From a bacterium (GTDB lineage Bacteria > Patescibacteriota > 4484-211 > GCA-002791395): 34,595 nucleotides of DNA. The DNA is taken from positions 1 through 34,595 of the forward strand of contig JALWZS010000045.1 of NCBI GenBank assembly GCA_027002475.1, read 5' to 3'. Below, one piece after another: positions 25,615 through 34,457 of this stretch (its first letter is position 1; every line of letters begins with the position of its first letter). The notes beneath the pieces are model-generated. The model saw nothing but the letters and a program-made list of their open reading frames with translations, made no database searches and was not told where the DNA came from. Position numbers and translations under genes: made by a program.

Positions 25615-26806
25615 CTTTTGATTGTATACTATTTACTGTAGAATCGATACTTCCATCTATTAGAACTGTACGAATTATGTCTCCCCTTGAAGCTAAAGCT
25701 GTGCTTTTTAGAAGTTTCCCGTTTCTATCATAGGTCATACTAAATCCACGCTTTAGTACACTTTTTACATCTAAAGCAAGCAGTAACCGTTCAAGTCCTA
25801 GTACATTACTTTTCACTGTTTTAACTTCCATTGCTTTAGCGTCTACTTGCTGCTTAAACCGATCCAGATAATCGTGTATGACATCAAGTCTTGTTTCAAG
25901 TGCGCTAATGGAACGCTCTATTGCTTCACTTACTTGTTGGTAATAATCGTTAATTCGCTCTTTCAAACCCCAGAGAGCACTCTTTAACATATGATCAATT
26001 TCCAAAGCCACAGTATCTCTGTGCGGGACAATAAGCTCTGCAGCATTAGAAGGCGTTGATGCACGTAGATCCGCAACTAAATCACTAAGACTCCAGTCTC
26101 CTTCATGCCCTACAGCGCTAACAATTGGAATATTTGAAGCAAAAATAGCACGAGCAACTTGCTCATCATTAAAACCAATAAGATCTTCAAGACTACCACC
26201 ACCACGTGTAATTACAATCAGGTCAAGATCAGGATAATTATTATTCAAAAACTTAATTGCATTTACTACCGACATGGGTGAATCTTTTCCTTGTACAAGA
26301 ACAGGAGCAAACACTACCTTTAAACCTCCCATACGCTCACTTAGTACTTTTACAAAGTCGTTATATGCCTGCGAGCCTTTAGCAGTTACTAGTCCAATTT
26401 TTTCTGGAAAACGGGGTAGGGGACGCTTTCGTGCCACGTCAAATAACCCTTCTTTTTCTAACTGCGCCTTCAGTTTCTCAAACGCACGTTGCAATGCGCC
26501 TTGCCCACTTGGAACAATCTGAGATACAGACACACTAAAACGGCCTGTTTTTTGATACAAGCGGGGAATACCATATACTTTAACAAGCATGCCTTCTTCT
26601 AACTGATTTAGGTTTGTTATTTGAAAAACTGTGGAGAAAATATCAACACTCGCTTTGTCATCTTTTATAGTGCCAAATATCCAGCGATTCTGACTTACTT
26701 TAAGCTGACTGATTTCCCCTTCAATAGTAACTTGCCCGATACCCTCTAGGTACGTGCTTATAAATTCATTAAACTCAGAAACTTGAAAAACTTTTTCCAA
26801 CTCCAC
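25607..26806 (-). CDS. xseA: Exodeoxyribonuclease VII large subunit
   Basis: 399 aa. An N-terminal OB fold (about residues 8-100, EFISTYLEGIGQVTIEGEIS onwards) precedes the nuclease domain with PEKIGLVTAKGSQAYNDF, DLIVITRGGGSLEDL and VSAVGHEGDWSLSDLVADLRASTPSNAAEL (seen as GHEGD and ADLRASTPSNAAE). A long coiled coil and a small C-terminal RGFSMTYD segment follow. The start is GTG at 26806, preceded at six bases by TACAAT, and there is no ATG alternative nearby. The enzyme degrades single-stranded DNA in mismatch repair and recombination. Confidence 0.96.
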   Translation of the reverse strand: MELEKVFQVSEFNEFISTYLEGIGQVTIEGEISQLKVSQNRWIFGTIKDDKASVDIFSTVFQITNLNQLEEGMLVKVYGIPRLYQKTGRFSVSVSQIVPSGQGALQRAFEKLKAQLEKEGLFDVARKRPLPRFPEKIGLVTAKGSQAYNDFVKVLSERMGGLKVVFAPVLVQGKDSPMSVVNAIKFLNNNYPDLDLIVITRGGGSLEDLIGFNDEQVARAIFASNIPIVSAVGHEGDWSLSDLVADLRASTPSNAAELIVPHRDTVALEIDHMLKSALWGLKERINDYYQQVSEAIERSISALETRLDVIHDYLDRFKQQVDAKAMEVKTVKSNVLGLERLLLALDVKSVLKRGFSMTYDRNGKLLKSTALASRGDIIRTVLIDGSIDSTVNSIQSKDD

Positions 26807-26812
26807 TTGCTA

Positions 26813-26818
26813 ATTGTA
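26813..26818 (-). promoter_or_regulatory. -10 box of xseA-xseB, leaderless configuration
   Basis: TACAAT on the minus strand six bases before the GTG start at 26806. Confidence 0.45.
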
Positions 26819-26838
26819 ACCTGTGTTAATAAAACTCT

Positions 26839-27672
26839 CTAATGCAATCTTTCCACCTGTTGGTTGCCCCTATACTTAGCAAGCAAAGAGCGCGCATTAT
26901 CAAGCCATGCTCGCTTTATTTTGTTAAACTGATCGTCCGATGTTACAACTTCTGTTAAAAACTTCCACCTGTGATAGTCCTTTTTTGGATATACACGTTC
27001 TCCCGTAGTAGCGAGAACAAAATCTTTACTAGAAGCAGATAACGCATTTAACGCCGCACGCATGCGACTACCATGAAGATCTATAGCTGCTTGCTTTTCT
27101 TCACCAAACCTAGAATCTCTTCTTCGATGGAAATCGAATCCCACATCAACCGCACTCCCTTTGCTTTTATTGACGTTACTATACACAACCGTAGATCTAA
27201 TACCATTAGCCTCTACATGCCAACTGACTGTACGCGGGTACATCACGTACTCTTTTAGTTCACCCTCAACTACTTCATAAAACTTAACTCCTAACTTCTG
27301 CCCATCGATTCGAGCAAATAGATCTTGTCCTGCAATGCGCTCACTAAAATCTGTAAAACTGTTACCAGAGTCAAAAATCAATTGCTCAACAATAGACACC
27401 ATCTTAAGCTCCGCAAGACCATTAAGTAAAACTGCCTTCTTATAAATATCACTCTCACAAGATTCTAATTCTGCCTTAATGTCATCCACCACCTCTAATA
27501 GAGTGTATTTATATGCCTCACCTAAACCATTGCCCGGCCATAAAGATTCGTAAGACGTAGACAAATCGTCTATAACGGCTTCTATACTACCCCTTTCGTG
27601 TACCACAGCTACTTCGTGTTTTGGGGATGCCTCAACTCCACTCATTTGCCTAGCGTGTAGTCCAACCACCAT
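26839..27672 (-). CDS. Soluble protein of unknown function
   Basis: I do not recognise this 277-aa protein. From ATG at 27672 (TTG 27690 and ATG 27645 are alternatives) it shows no signal peptide and no membrane helix. The N-terminal half is acidic and helical (VIDDLSTSYESLWPGNGLGE, LLEVVDDIKAELESCESD). A middle beta-rich part (FARIDGQKLGVKFYEVVEGE, TVSWHVEANGIRSTVVYSN) follows. A basic stretch with FDFHRRRDSRFGEEKQAAIDLHG at about residues 180-205, and a C-terminal helix (KIKRAWLDNARSLLAKYRG), complete it. It lies alone between xseA and a divergent zinc-ribbon gene. Nothing in the context indicates a role. Confidence 0.7.
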   Translation of the reverse strand: MVVGLHARQMSGVEASPKHEVAVVHERGSIEAVIDDLSTSYESLWPGNGLGEAYKYTLLEVVDDIKAELESCESDIYKKAVLLNGLAELKMVSIVEQLIFDSGNSFTDFSERIAGQDLFARIDGQKLGVKFYEVVEGELKEYVMYPRTVSWHVEANGIRSTVVYSNVNKSKGSAVDVGFDFHRRRDSRFGEEKQAAIDLHGSRMRAALNALSASSKDFVLATTGERVYPKKDYHRWKFLTEVVTSDDQFNKIKRAWLDNARSLLAKYRGNQQVERLH

Positions 27673-27713
27673 ATAATTATGGTACAACAAACTGCATCAA
27701 CATGCATAAGTGC

Positions 27714-27719
27714 TACAAT
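27714..27719 (+). promoter_or_regulatory. -10 box of the zinc-ribbon gene
   Basis: TACAAT eight bases before the ATG at 27728. Confidence 0.35.
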
Positions 27720-27727
27720 TTTTAAGT

Positions 27728-28042
27728 ATGACTTGTCCTTACTGCAATAAACAAGCAATGTCCTTTTGGCAGTTTATGTGGCAAATAAATCCTAGCAAGC
27801 TTAAATGTAACCACTGCAAGAAAACTTTTTCCTTAACAGGAGTAGGGAAGCATTTACTAATAACTATGGTAATTATCGCCTTTATACTAGGTTTTGGTGT
27901 AGCGTTACTATCAGAAAAAGTACCACTAGTCATAAGTATCCCTGCACTATTCATAGTACTCTCTATAATCGGAGCACCACTTGAATATTACTTATGGAAG
28001 TATGCAAGATACGAAAAAAAAGTGGCAACAAGCTCAAAATGA
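27728..28042 (+). CDS. Zinc-ribbon membrane protein
   Basis: 104 aa from ATG at 27728; a TTG at 27710 is upstream of, and partly inside, the -10 box. An N-terminal treble-clef or ribbon with TCPYC and KCNHC (Cys 3, 6 and about 26, 29) is followed by two transmembrane helices (about residues 41-62 and 68-90) and a basic C-terminus. The pattern is like small CxxC membrane proteins annotated as putative zinc-finger proteins in many bacteria. It ends in TGA, one of two such stops in the window. Function unknown. Confidence 0.75.
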   Translation: MTCPYCNKQAMSFWQFMWQINPSKLKCNHCKKTFSLTGVGKHLLITMVIIAFILGFGVALLSEKVPLVISIPALFIVLSIIGAPLEYYLWKYARYEKKVATSSK

Positions 28043-28059
28043 AGAGTCAGTTGCGCTTA

Positions 28060-28076
28060 GAGTAAGTAACTTACTC
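28060..28076. terminator. Small hairpin between convergent genes
   Basis: GAGTAAG / CTTACTC form a 7-bp stem with a three-base loop, overlapping the stop codon of the minus-strand gene (28071-28073). No T-run on either side, so termination is uncertain. Confidence 0.3.
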
Positions 28077-28346
28077 AGTAGTAATAGTTTTGTCGATGCG
28101 AGCAGCACTGTCGGTGATTTTGCCGTCTTCGTCAGAAGCTTTTTGCACACTGCCTTGTGAGGATATTTGTTGAACATCATCGGTTACACTTATAGCACCT
28201 GCATCGCTCATAGTATCCAGAACAACTCTTGTGGGTTGCACACTAGAATTCACCTCTTGGGTAGAAGAGTAGAGAAAACCAGCGCTAACTGGCACTATAA
28301 CCATTGTCCCTACGATTAGTATGGCGCGAATTGCAAGACCTAACAT
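28071..28346 (-). CDS. Small exported or membrane-anchored protein, unknown
   Basis: 91 aa from ATG at 28346, chosen because a near-consensus promoter (TTGACT, 17 bases, TATACT) ends nine bases upstream; the longer frame to 28484 would run through that promoter and through the divergent gene. A hydrophobic N-terminus (LAIRAILIVGTMVIVPVSAGF) is a signal peptide or anchor. The rest is Ser/Asp/Thr/Gln-rich and lacks Cys; it is probably disordered outside the membrane. No family recognised. Confidence 0.6.
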   Translation of the reverse strand: MLGLAIRAILIVGTMVIVPVSAGFLYSSTQEVNSSVQPTRVVLDTMSDAGAISVTDDVQQISSQGSVQKASDEDGKITDSAARIDKTITTE

Positions 28347-28355
28347 AACGTAACT

Positions 28356-28384
28356 AGTATAGCACGGGCACAGCCTATAGTCAA
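28356..28384 (-). promoter_or_regulatory. Promoter of the small exported protein gene
   Basis: On the minus strand TTGACT (28384-28379), 17-base spacer, TATACT (28361-28356), nine bases before the ATG at 28346. One of the two best promoters in the window. Confidence 0.7.
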
Positions 28385-28401
28385 GAGGTTCGCTCCCGTA
28401 G

Positions 28402-28407
28402 TATAAT
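28402..28407 (+). promoter_or_regulatory. -10 box of the gene at 28414, leaderless configuration
   Basis: Perfect TATAAT six bases before the ATG. At a 17-base spacing upstream lies the hexamer that serves as -35 for the opposite strand (28379-28384), a poor -35 on this strand. Confidence 0.5.
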
Positions 28408-28413
28408 ACCGCC

Positions 28414-28869
28414 ATGAATAAAACAACGGTGATTTTTATACTTAGTGCAATTGCACTAATCTTGTTTGTTTTAGTCATCAACAAACCAAACTATCACCCT
28501 AGCAAAGAGCAAATTAAGAAAGACTTACAAAATATAACCGTAACAAGCGTTTCTGTTGACACTGCAGAAGATAATAATTACCCAAAGGTAGTAATTAAAG
28601 GCGAGCTGCCTAATGACTGTATTTCCGTTAGCGATGCCTCTATTAACCTAAGTAATGACATCTTCTACATAAACCTAAAACCCATGCAGTCAAAGCAGTC
28701 CTGCCACAACCGCAAAGAGCCATTTAGTTTAACACTCCCAATAGACACCACAGGGCTAGCCAAAGGAACATATCAAATAAAAGTAGGGGACAAACAGGCG
28801 AAACTTGAGCTCAGTAAAAATATGCTTAAGATTGAAGACCTTAAGAATGAAAAAGTCCCTACGAACTAG
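28414..28869 (+). CDS. Membrane-anchored extracytoplasmic protein, unknown
   Basis: 151 aa. An N-terminal transmembrane helix (about residues 4-22, TVIFILSAIALILFVLVIN) is followed by a beta-rich head domain with two Cys (NDCISVSD and KQSCHN), which may form a disulfide. The segment PFSLTLPIDTTGLAKGTYQI resembles the end of Ig-like or Gmad2-type domains seen in exported proteins, but the match is too weak to name a family. No lipobox Cys is present. Its last 11 bases overlap typA on the opposite strand. Confidence 0.65.
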   Translation: MNKTTVIFILSAIALILFVLVINKPNYHPSKEQIKKDLQNITVTSVSVDTAEDNNYPKVVIKGELPNDCISVSDASINLSNDIFYINLKPMQSKQSCHNRKEPFSLTLPIDTTGLAKGTYQIKVGDKQAKLELSKNMLKIEDLKNEKVPTN

Positions 28870-30700
28870 TTTTTCGCCTAGCGCGACGACGATCTAAGTC
28901 CGTTAGAAGCTTTTTTCTAAGTCTTAAAGATTTTGGTGTAATTTCTAGTAATTCGTCATCTTCCAAAAAACCAATTGCTTGCTCAAGGCTCAATTTCACT
29001 GGCGGAACAATATGCAAGATTCCATCTGCACCGCTTGAACGCATATTTGTTAGTTGCTTCCCTTTACAAACATTAATAGTTAGATCACGTTCATTCGAGT
29101 TAAGACCAATAATCATCCCTTCGTAAACCTTAGTACCTGGAGCGACAAAAGTCGTTCCTCGCTGTTGTGCTGCATGCAAGCCGTAAGAAAGAACTTCCCC
29201 AGTAGTATCAGCAATCAACGCTCCTAGTCGAAGCTTTTTTAGCTCTGTTCCGACCGAACGGTATCCTAACACTTGAGAGTTAAATACAACAGTCCCCTTA
29301 GTCATCGTTAAAAGTACACCCCTTAGCCCAATAGTAGCCCTAGTTGGCATGTGGTAAACAAACTCTGTCTCATACTCATTGATTGCCTCATGTTTAACCA
29401 AAACCGCATACCGCTTTCCCAATTCTTGATTAATAACACCGACATGTTCATTCGGAACAATAATAGTAACTTCTTCATAAGGCTCTTGCCTTACGCCATC
29501 AATGGTTTTAACAATGACCTCAGGCTTACCAACCTCCATCTCATAACCCTCACGCCGAAGAGTTTCTAGTAAAACAGATAAATGAAGCTCACCTCTTCCG
29601 GAAATCATAAACTTGCCACCTTCTAGTTTTTTAAGTCTTAAACTTAAGTTAGTCTCTAGTTCACGTTCCAGTCTTTTTTCTAACTGGCGGCTAGTTGTAA
29701 ACTCACCTTCTTGCCCTGCAAATGGTGAGGTGTTACTGCCTAGATACATATGCAAAGTCGGTTCACTTACAACTATTGTAGGAAGTGGCTTATCATCACC
29801 GGCACTTGAGATGGTTTCTCCTATAAACACCTCCGGAATGCCAGAAATGGCTACTATATCACCAGATTTAACCTCGCCCACATCGACTTTGTTAAGTCCT
29901 TCAAACATCATCAATTTAGTAACCTTAAACAAGCGTCCCGGTCTATTAGCTACCTGTATACTATCTCCAATCCTTAAAACTCCCTGACGGACTCGCCCAA
30001 TAACAATTCTTCCTAAATGATTATCGTAATCTAGTGAGCTAACAAGCATTTTAAAATTAGAATCGACATCACTAATTGGAGCAGGTATGTTATTTATAAT
30101 GGCATCTAGTAGGGGAGTGACCGACTTTTGTGTGGGGGCTTTAACCGGGAACTCACTCCAAACTGCACCTTCCCTCGCTACAGCAAACAAAACTGTAAAG
30201 TCTAAATGTTTATCATCTGTTGCAAGCTCCATAAACAAATCCTCAGTCTTACTGATTACTTCTTCAACCCGCGCAAACTTTTTATCTATCTTGTTAACAA
30301 CAACAATTACCTTCAAACCGAGCTCAAAAGCCTTTTTAAGGACAAAACGAGTCTGCGGCATTGGTCCCTCCTGTGCATCAACAATAAGGATTGCTCCATC
30401 AGCCATGCTTAAAGTACGCTCAATCTCCCCAGAAAAATCGGCATGACCAGGTGTATCAATAATATTTATATGTACATCTTGGTATCGTACGCTGCAGTTT
30501 TTTGCCAAAATAGTAATGCCACGTTCGCGCTCTAAATCGTTGGCATCAAGGATCTGACTTTGTCGCATCTCTTGCTGATTTTCACGAAAGACATGTGTTT
30601 GCTTTAACAATGCATCTATTAAAGTAGTTTTACCGTGATCGACATGAGCTATTACTGCTATATTCCTAATATCTTCTCTACGATTCATGCTTTCACTCAT
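28859..30700 (-). CDS. typA: Translational GTPase TypA/BipA
   Basis: Ribosome-associated GTPase linked to 50S assembly and growth at low temperature or stress. From ATG at 30700 (613 aa) the G1 motif AHVDHGKTT is at about residues 18-26, with RERGITI (G2), DTPGHADF (G3), NKID (G4) and the EF-G-like domains following; the TypA-specific C-terminal domain includes TNMRSSGADG and RLRKKLL. The GTG at 30718 is an alternative start, but TACAAT (30714-30709) lies eight bases before the ATG and overlaps it. Convergent 11-base overlap with the gene at 28414. Confidence 0.97.
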   Translation of the reverse strand: MSESMNRREDIRNIAVIAHVDHGKTTLIDALLKQTHVFRENQQEMRQSQILDANDLERERGITILAKNCSVRYQDVHINIIDTPGHADFSGEIERTLSMADGAILIVDAQEGPMPQTRFVLKKAFELGLKVIVVVNKIDKKFARVEEVISKTEDLFMELATDDKHLDFTVLFAVAREGAVWSEFPVKAPTQKSVTPLLDAIINNIPAPISDVDSNFKMLVSSLDYDNHLGRIVIGRVRQGVLRIGDSIQVANRPGRLFKVTKLMMFEGLNKVDVGEVKSGDIVAISGIPEVFIGETISSAGDDKPLPTIVVSEPTLHMYLGSNTSPFAGQEGEFTTSRQLEKRLERELETNLSLRLKKLEGGKFMISGRGELHLSVLLETLRREGYEMEVGKPEVIVKTIDGVRQEPYEEVTIIVPNEHVGVINQELGKRYAVLVKHEAINEYETEFVYHMPTRATIGLRGVLLTMTKGTVVFNSQVLGYRSVGTELKKLRLGALIADTTGEVLSYGLHAAQQRGTTFVAPGTKVYEGMIIGLNSNERDLTINVCKGKQLTNMRSSGADGILHIVPPVKLSLEQAIGFLEDDELLEITPKSLRLRKKLLTDLDRRRARRKTSS

Positions 30701-30708
30701 GGTCAAGG

Positions 30709-30714
30709 ATTGTA
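30709..30714 (-). promoter_or_regulatory. -10 box of typA, leaderless configuration
   Basis: TACAAT on the minus strand eight bases before the ATG at 30700. No clear -35 box. Confidence 0.4.
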
Positions 30715-30776
30715 CCACGTTACTTACTTATTTAGCCGATAAGCACCGCAAATAAACTTTTTAACGTTTCATAGTC

Positions 30777-30782
30777 TATAAT
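30777..30782 (+). promoter_or_regulatory. -10 box of the rhomboid-helicase operon, leaderless configuration
   Basis: Perfect TATAAT seven bases before the ATG at 30790; the -35 region is poor. Confidence 0.5.
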
Positions 30783-30789
30783 GAAGTAA

Positions 30790-31458
30790 ATGTTCCCGCT
30801 CCGCGATCATAACTCTTCACACAAGATACCAATAGTTACATGGAGTTTAATTGTTATAAACGTCGTCTTATTCATAATTGAAATAACATCACCCAATCTA
30901 GAAGCATTCATATACAAATGGGCATTAGTTCCTGCATTTGTTGACTTTAGTAACCTTGGTACATTAGTCCCATTTTTCACCTCAATGTTTTTACATGCGG
31001 GATTATGGCATCTAGTATCAAATATGTGGTTTTTGATGATTTTTGGCGACAACGTTGAAGCAAGGTTGGGCAGTATAAAGTATCTTGGATTTTACCTAGC
31101 AGGCGGTTTAATTGCTGCATTCGTGGAGTATTTAAGCGTTAGTAACGCTTTTATACCCATACTTGGTGCAAGTGGCGCAATTGCAGCAGTACTTGGTTAC
31201 TATCTAATTGCCTTTCCTCACAATAGAGTCGATACACTAATTGCATTTATTTACATTAGAATTATTAGTCTTCCGGCTCAGATAGTCTTAGGGTTGTGGT
31301 TTGTTTTACAGTTATTTAATGGCACATCTACGCTAATTGATTCATCTGCCAGCTCTGGCGTCGCATGGTGGGCGCACATCGGAGGCTTTGTTTTTGGTAT
31401 GCTTGTTGCTAAACTTAGCGAAGGAAGAAAACAGCACCTTACTCATGTTAGATACTAG
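30790..31458 (+). CDS. Rhomboid family intramembrane serine protease
   Basis: 222 aa with six transmembrane helices. The rhomboid hallmarks are present: the HAGLWHLVSNMWFL segment (HxxxxHxxxN), the active-site serine in GASGAI (Ser128), and the catalytic histidine in WAHIGGFVFG (His196). The N-terminus MFPLRDHNSS is typical of bacterial rhomboids that precede a DxxP-like loop. It cleaves transmembrane substrates within the membrane; substrates are unknown. The helicase gene starts inside its last codons (14-base overlap), so the two are probably translated together. Confidence 0.94.
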   Translation: MFPLRDHNSSHKIPIVTWSLIVINVVLFIIEITSPNLEAFIYKWALVPAFVDFSNLGTLVPFFTSMFLHAGLWHLVSNMWFLMIFGDNVEARLGSIKYLGFYLAGGLIAAFVEYLSVSNAFIPILGASGAIAAVLGYYLIAFPHNRVDTLIAFIYIRIISLPAQIVLGLWFVLQLFNGTSTLIDSSASSGVAWWAHIGGFVFGMLVAKLSEGRKQHLTHVRY

Positions 31459-34411
31459 TGTATACGAGAGGCTACAATTTAAGTATCCATTCCGCCATTA
31501 CCAAAAACTTATACTAGAAAAAGTAAAAAACTCTAAAGGCGATGATAAGTACCATATTGTTGCACCTCCAGGCTCTGGTAAAACTATAGTCGGTATTGAA
31601 TTAATTAGACGCCTAAAAGCACCTGCGGTCATATTTGCCCCAACAACAACAATCCAAGCTCAGTGGAAAGAAAAAATCTCAATGTTCATACCAGATGATT
31701 CTGGTTTACATATCGACGATTTCGTTAGTACCGTAGCAACCGACATTAAGTTAATTAATATCTACACATACCAATTAATTTCAACCTCTAACGAAGGACT
31801 CGAGTATGTAAAAAACATTGCACGACAAGACTGGGTACAAGACCTAATAATAAGTGGTACATGCGCACACGAAACCGAAGCAATGCATCGCATTCAAACA
31901 ATGCGGCAAAACAACAAAAAGGCTTACAACAAAGAACTATCGCGTTACTACAAAAAAGTAAAACGAGACATCTTAAAAGATCCAACTGCCGACAGAACAC
32001 AGTTCCTACACGAAAACGCAAAACAATTAATTCAACGATTAGTTAATGCTGGGATCAAGACTGTTGTCATGGATGAAGTACATCATCTTCTTGACTACTG
32101 GGCAATCGTTTTGTCTCAGCTTCTAAGCTCTATTGAAGGAGAAAAGGTTATTGGATTAACCGCTACACCACCGGAGTCTGCAAGTAATAACGAACTAAAT
32201 AACTACCTTTCAATTGTTGGTGCAATTGATTTTGAAGTTCCAACTCCTGCTGTTGTAAAAGAAGGAAACCTAGCTCCGTATCAAGACCTTGTTTATTTTT
32301 GTTGCCCCACAGACCGCGAGAAACGCTTTTTAAATAGCCTCCAGAGCCAGTTTAACGAACTGCTAAAACAGTATCAAAATGATGAAACCTTCAACAACTG
32401 GCTTATAGATTCAGTACTAAAACGGTTAGACAAAGATGGCAAAAAGATAGCCTGGACGTATTATTTCAACAAACACCCAACATTTTCCTTAGCTGCTCTT
32501 AGATACTTTAAGCAAGTACTGAAAGTAAAATTGCCAGGAGACATTATAGACATTGAAGAATCTGACAACCCAATCACCCTTGAAGATTGGGTAGAGCTCT
32601 TATCTACATACGCCTTAACACGGCTTAAACTTAGTCCAGACAAAAAAGATCAAACCCGTTTTTACAACATAAAACAAGTCCTAAAAAGTTTTGGATTTGC
32701 CTTAACAGAACGAGGACTTATAAAAAGACGAGCACCAAGCGATATAGTCCTGTCCTTATCCGAGTCAAAACATAACGCGGTAATTAAAATACTTGATACC
32801 GAGATCAAGTCGATGGGGAACGATATTCGAGCCGTTGTTATAACCGACTTCGAAAAAGAAAGTGCAGTCGTATCACACAAATTGCAAGGAATTTTGGATC
32901 CTGATGCAGGAAGTGCAGTTAGCGTATTTCATAAGATTGTTAATAGCCCTAAAACCACTGAGTTAGAACCAATACTAGTTACCGGGACAACGGTTCTTTC
33001 GGATGCAGATTACATAGATGACATCCTCACATCAATGGAAAAGTGGCGTGAAGAAAACAGACTTTCTTTTACACTGTTAACAGAAAAAACTAGCAACCCA
33101 CGTGTTGTTAAGATAACAGGAAAAGGAAAAGATTGGAAATCAAGCACTTATGTGCGGATGGTAACGGCTCTTTTTGAAAAAGGTGTTACACGATGCCTTG
33201 TTGGAACACGTGGGCTCTTAGGTGAAGGCTGGGATAGTATTCGCCTTAATACATTAATTGACTTAACAACAGCCACAACAAGCACCACAGTAAACCAAAT
33301 ACGCGGGCGTTCCATCCGCCTAGATCCAGAACTTACACATAAAGTTGCAAACAACTGGGACGTTGTTTGTGTTGATCCCAAATTCTCAAAAGGTTCAAAA
33401 GACTTTGAAAGATACCAAAGAAAGCACAGATACTTGTATGGAATAACACCAAGTGGCGCGATTGTAAAAGGGTTGGCACACTCTAACGAGCAACTTTTCA
33501 TGCAGTTTGTAAATCACGGATTTAGTTCAATAGACTTTTTTCTTATCAATCAACAGATGCTTGCAAAAGCTAAAGACCGCAAAAAGATATACGAGCTTTG
33601 GAGGGTAGGGGACAAGTACCAAAATGTGGCATACTCATCACTCAAACTAAACCCCACCACTATCAACTTTAAAACGGTCTTTACCCTTAAAAATAGTCTT
33701 AAAGCAATTTTTAACAGAATCTTATTTACGGTTATCACAACAACATTGTGGTTTATGTACATTACTGGTGGCTTCGATCCAATTACTCTTATGTACTCGC
33801 CAGTAACTATAGTGCTGGTAACACTTTTGCTGATTGTAATATTAGTTCGCACATGGAAGGATTTAATCAAATACGTACACTTAGCATTTATAGAGGTTCC
33901 AATTGACTCCTTTCTGCTTGATATCTCTTATGCCCTGCTGCTAGCGTTAAGAGATAGCGATCTTATATCTAAAAATGTCCATGAAGACAACGTTGTGGTT
34001 TCACAAGCTCCAAATGGATACATAGACGTGACATTAGATAGAGTTACAAAAGAAGACAGTCAAACATTTACTCAAGCATTTAATGAATTAATGGCTCCAG
34101 TATTAAACCAGCGGTACTTGATTTCAAGAAGCGAAGATAGCATTCCTCTTGGGTTTTACAAACCAATATGGTGGGTTTTACGCAAACTATTTCGTTTAGT
34201 AAGACAAGAAAAGGTCGCGTATCACCCTGTACCTAACATATTAGCGGCAAACAGAAAAAGAGCTAATATTTTTGCTAAGTACTGGCAAAAGTACGTAGGA
34301 GGCGGAAAGCTAATATACACAAGATCGACTAAAGGTCGCAAAATCCTTCTAAAACTTCGTGATTACAACCACCGAAAAATCGAACGGTTTATGTTTACAA
34401 TGTGGAAATAG
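31445..34411 (+). CDS. SF2 DEAD/DEAH-type helicase with two C-terminal transmembrane helices
   Basis: 988 aa from ATG at 31445; an earlier in-frame start at 31337 lies inside the rhomboid gene. The N-terminal RecA domain shows FRHYQKLIL (Q-like), Walker A APPGSGKT (residues 40-47), DEVHH (210-214) and GLTATPP (237). The second RecA domain shows TRGLLGEGWDSIRLNTLIDL and QIRGRSIRLDP (about 617). A long charged helical insertion separates motifs I and II. Two hydrophobic helices at about 759-777 and 783-802 then predict membrane anchoring, followed by about 185 cytoplasmic residues ending in a very basic stretch. This architecture resembles ResIII/type III restriction motors, without any nuclease motif seen. 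Role unknown. Confidence 0.88.
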   Translation: MLDTSVYERLQFKYPFRHYQKLILEKVKNSKGDDKYHIVAPPGSGKTIVGIELIRRLKAPAVIFAPTTTIQAQWKEKISMFIPDDSGLHIDDFVSTVATDIKLINIYTYQLISTSNEGLEYVKNIARQDWVQDLIISGTCAHETEAMHRIQTMRQNNKKAYNKELSRYYKKVKRDILKDPTADRTQFLHENAKQLIQRLVNAGIKTVVMDEVHHLLDYWAIVLSQLLSSIEGEKVIGLTATPPESASNNELNNYLSIVGAIDFEVPTPAVVKEGNLAPYQDLVYFCCPTDREKRFLNSLQSQFNELLKQYQNDETFNNWLIDSVLKRLDKDGKKIAWTYYFNKHPTFSLAALRYFKQVLKVKLPGDIIDIEESDNPITLEDWVELLSTYALTRLKLSPDKKDQTRFYNIKQVLKSFGFALTERGLIKRRAPSDIVLSLSESKHNAVIKILDTEIKSMGNDIRAVVITDFEKESAVVSHKLQGILDPDAGSAVSVFHKIVNSPKTTELEPILVTGTTVLSDADYIDDILTSMEKWREENRLSFTLLTEKTSNPRVVKITGKGKDWKSSTYVRMVTALFEKGVTRCLVGTRGLLGEGWDSIRLNTLIDLTTATTSTTVNQIRGRSIRLDPELTHKVANNWDVVCVDPKFSKGSKDFERYQRKHRYLYGITPSGAIVKGLAHSNEQLFMQFVNHGFSSIDFFLINQQMLAKAKDRKKIYELWRVGDKYQNVAYSSLKLNPTTINFKTVFTLKNSLKAIFNRILFTVITTTLWFMYITGGFDPITLMYSPVTIVLVTLLLIVILVRTWKDLIKYVHLAFIEVPIDSFLLDISYALLLALRDSDLISKNVHEDNVVVSQAPNGYIDVTLDRVTKEDSQTFTQAFNELMAPVLNQRYLISRSEDSIPLGFYKPIWWVLRKLFRLVRQEKVAYHPVPNILAANRKRANIFAKYWQKYVGGGKLIYTRSTKGRKILLKLRDYNHRKIERFMFTMWK

Positions 34412-34418
34412 GTAAAAA

Positions 34419-34447
34419 TTGCATTTGTCTATAAAAGAGTTTAGGAT
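34419..34447 (+). promoter_or_regulatory. Possible promoter of the right-edge gene
   Basis: TTGCAT (34419-34424), 17-base spacer, TAGGAT (34442-34447). Moderate match. Confidence 0.35.
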
Positions 34448-34457
34448 TAAAGAGTAT

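Noticed and set aside
28346-28484. A longer start at 28484 for the minus-strand gene.
   Set aside because: It would run through a near-consensus promoter and the divergent gene, and its N-terminus does not look like a signal peptide start.
31337-31444. A helicase start at 31337.
   Set aside because: The added 36 residues are an out-of-frame reading of the rhomboid C-terminus; the motor domain begins normally after 31445.
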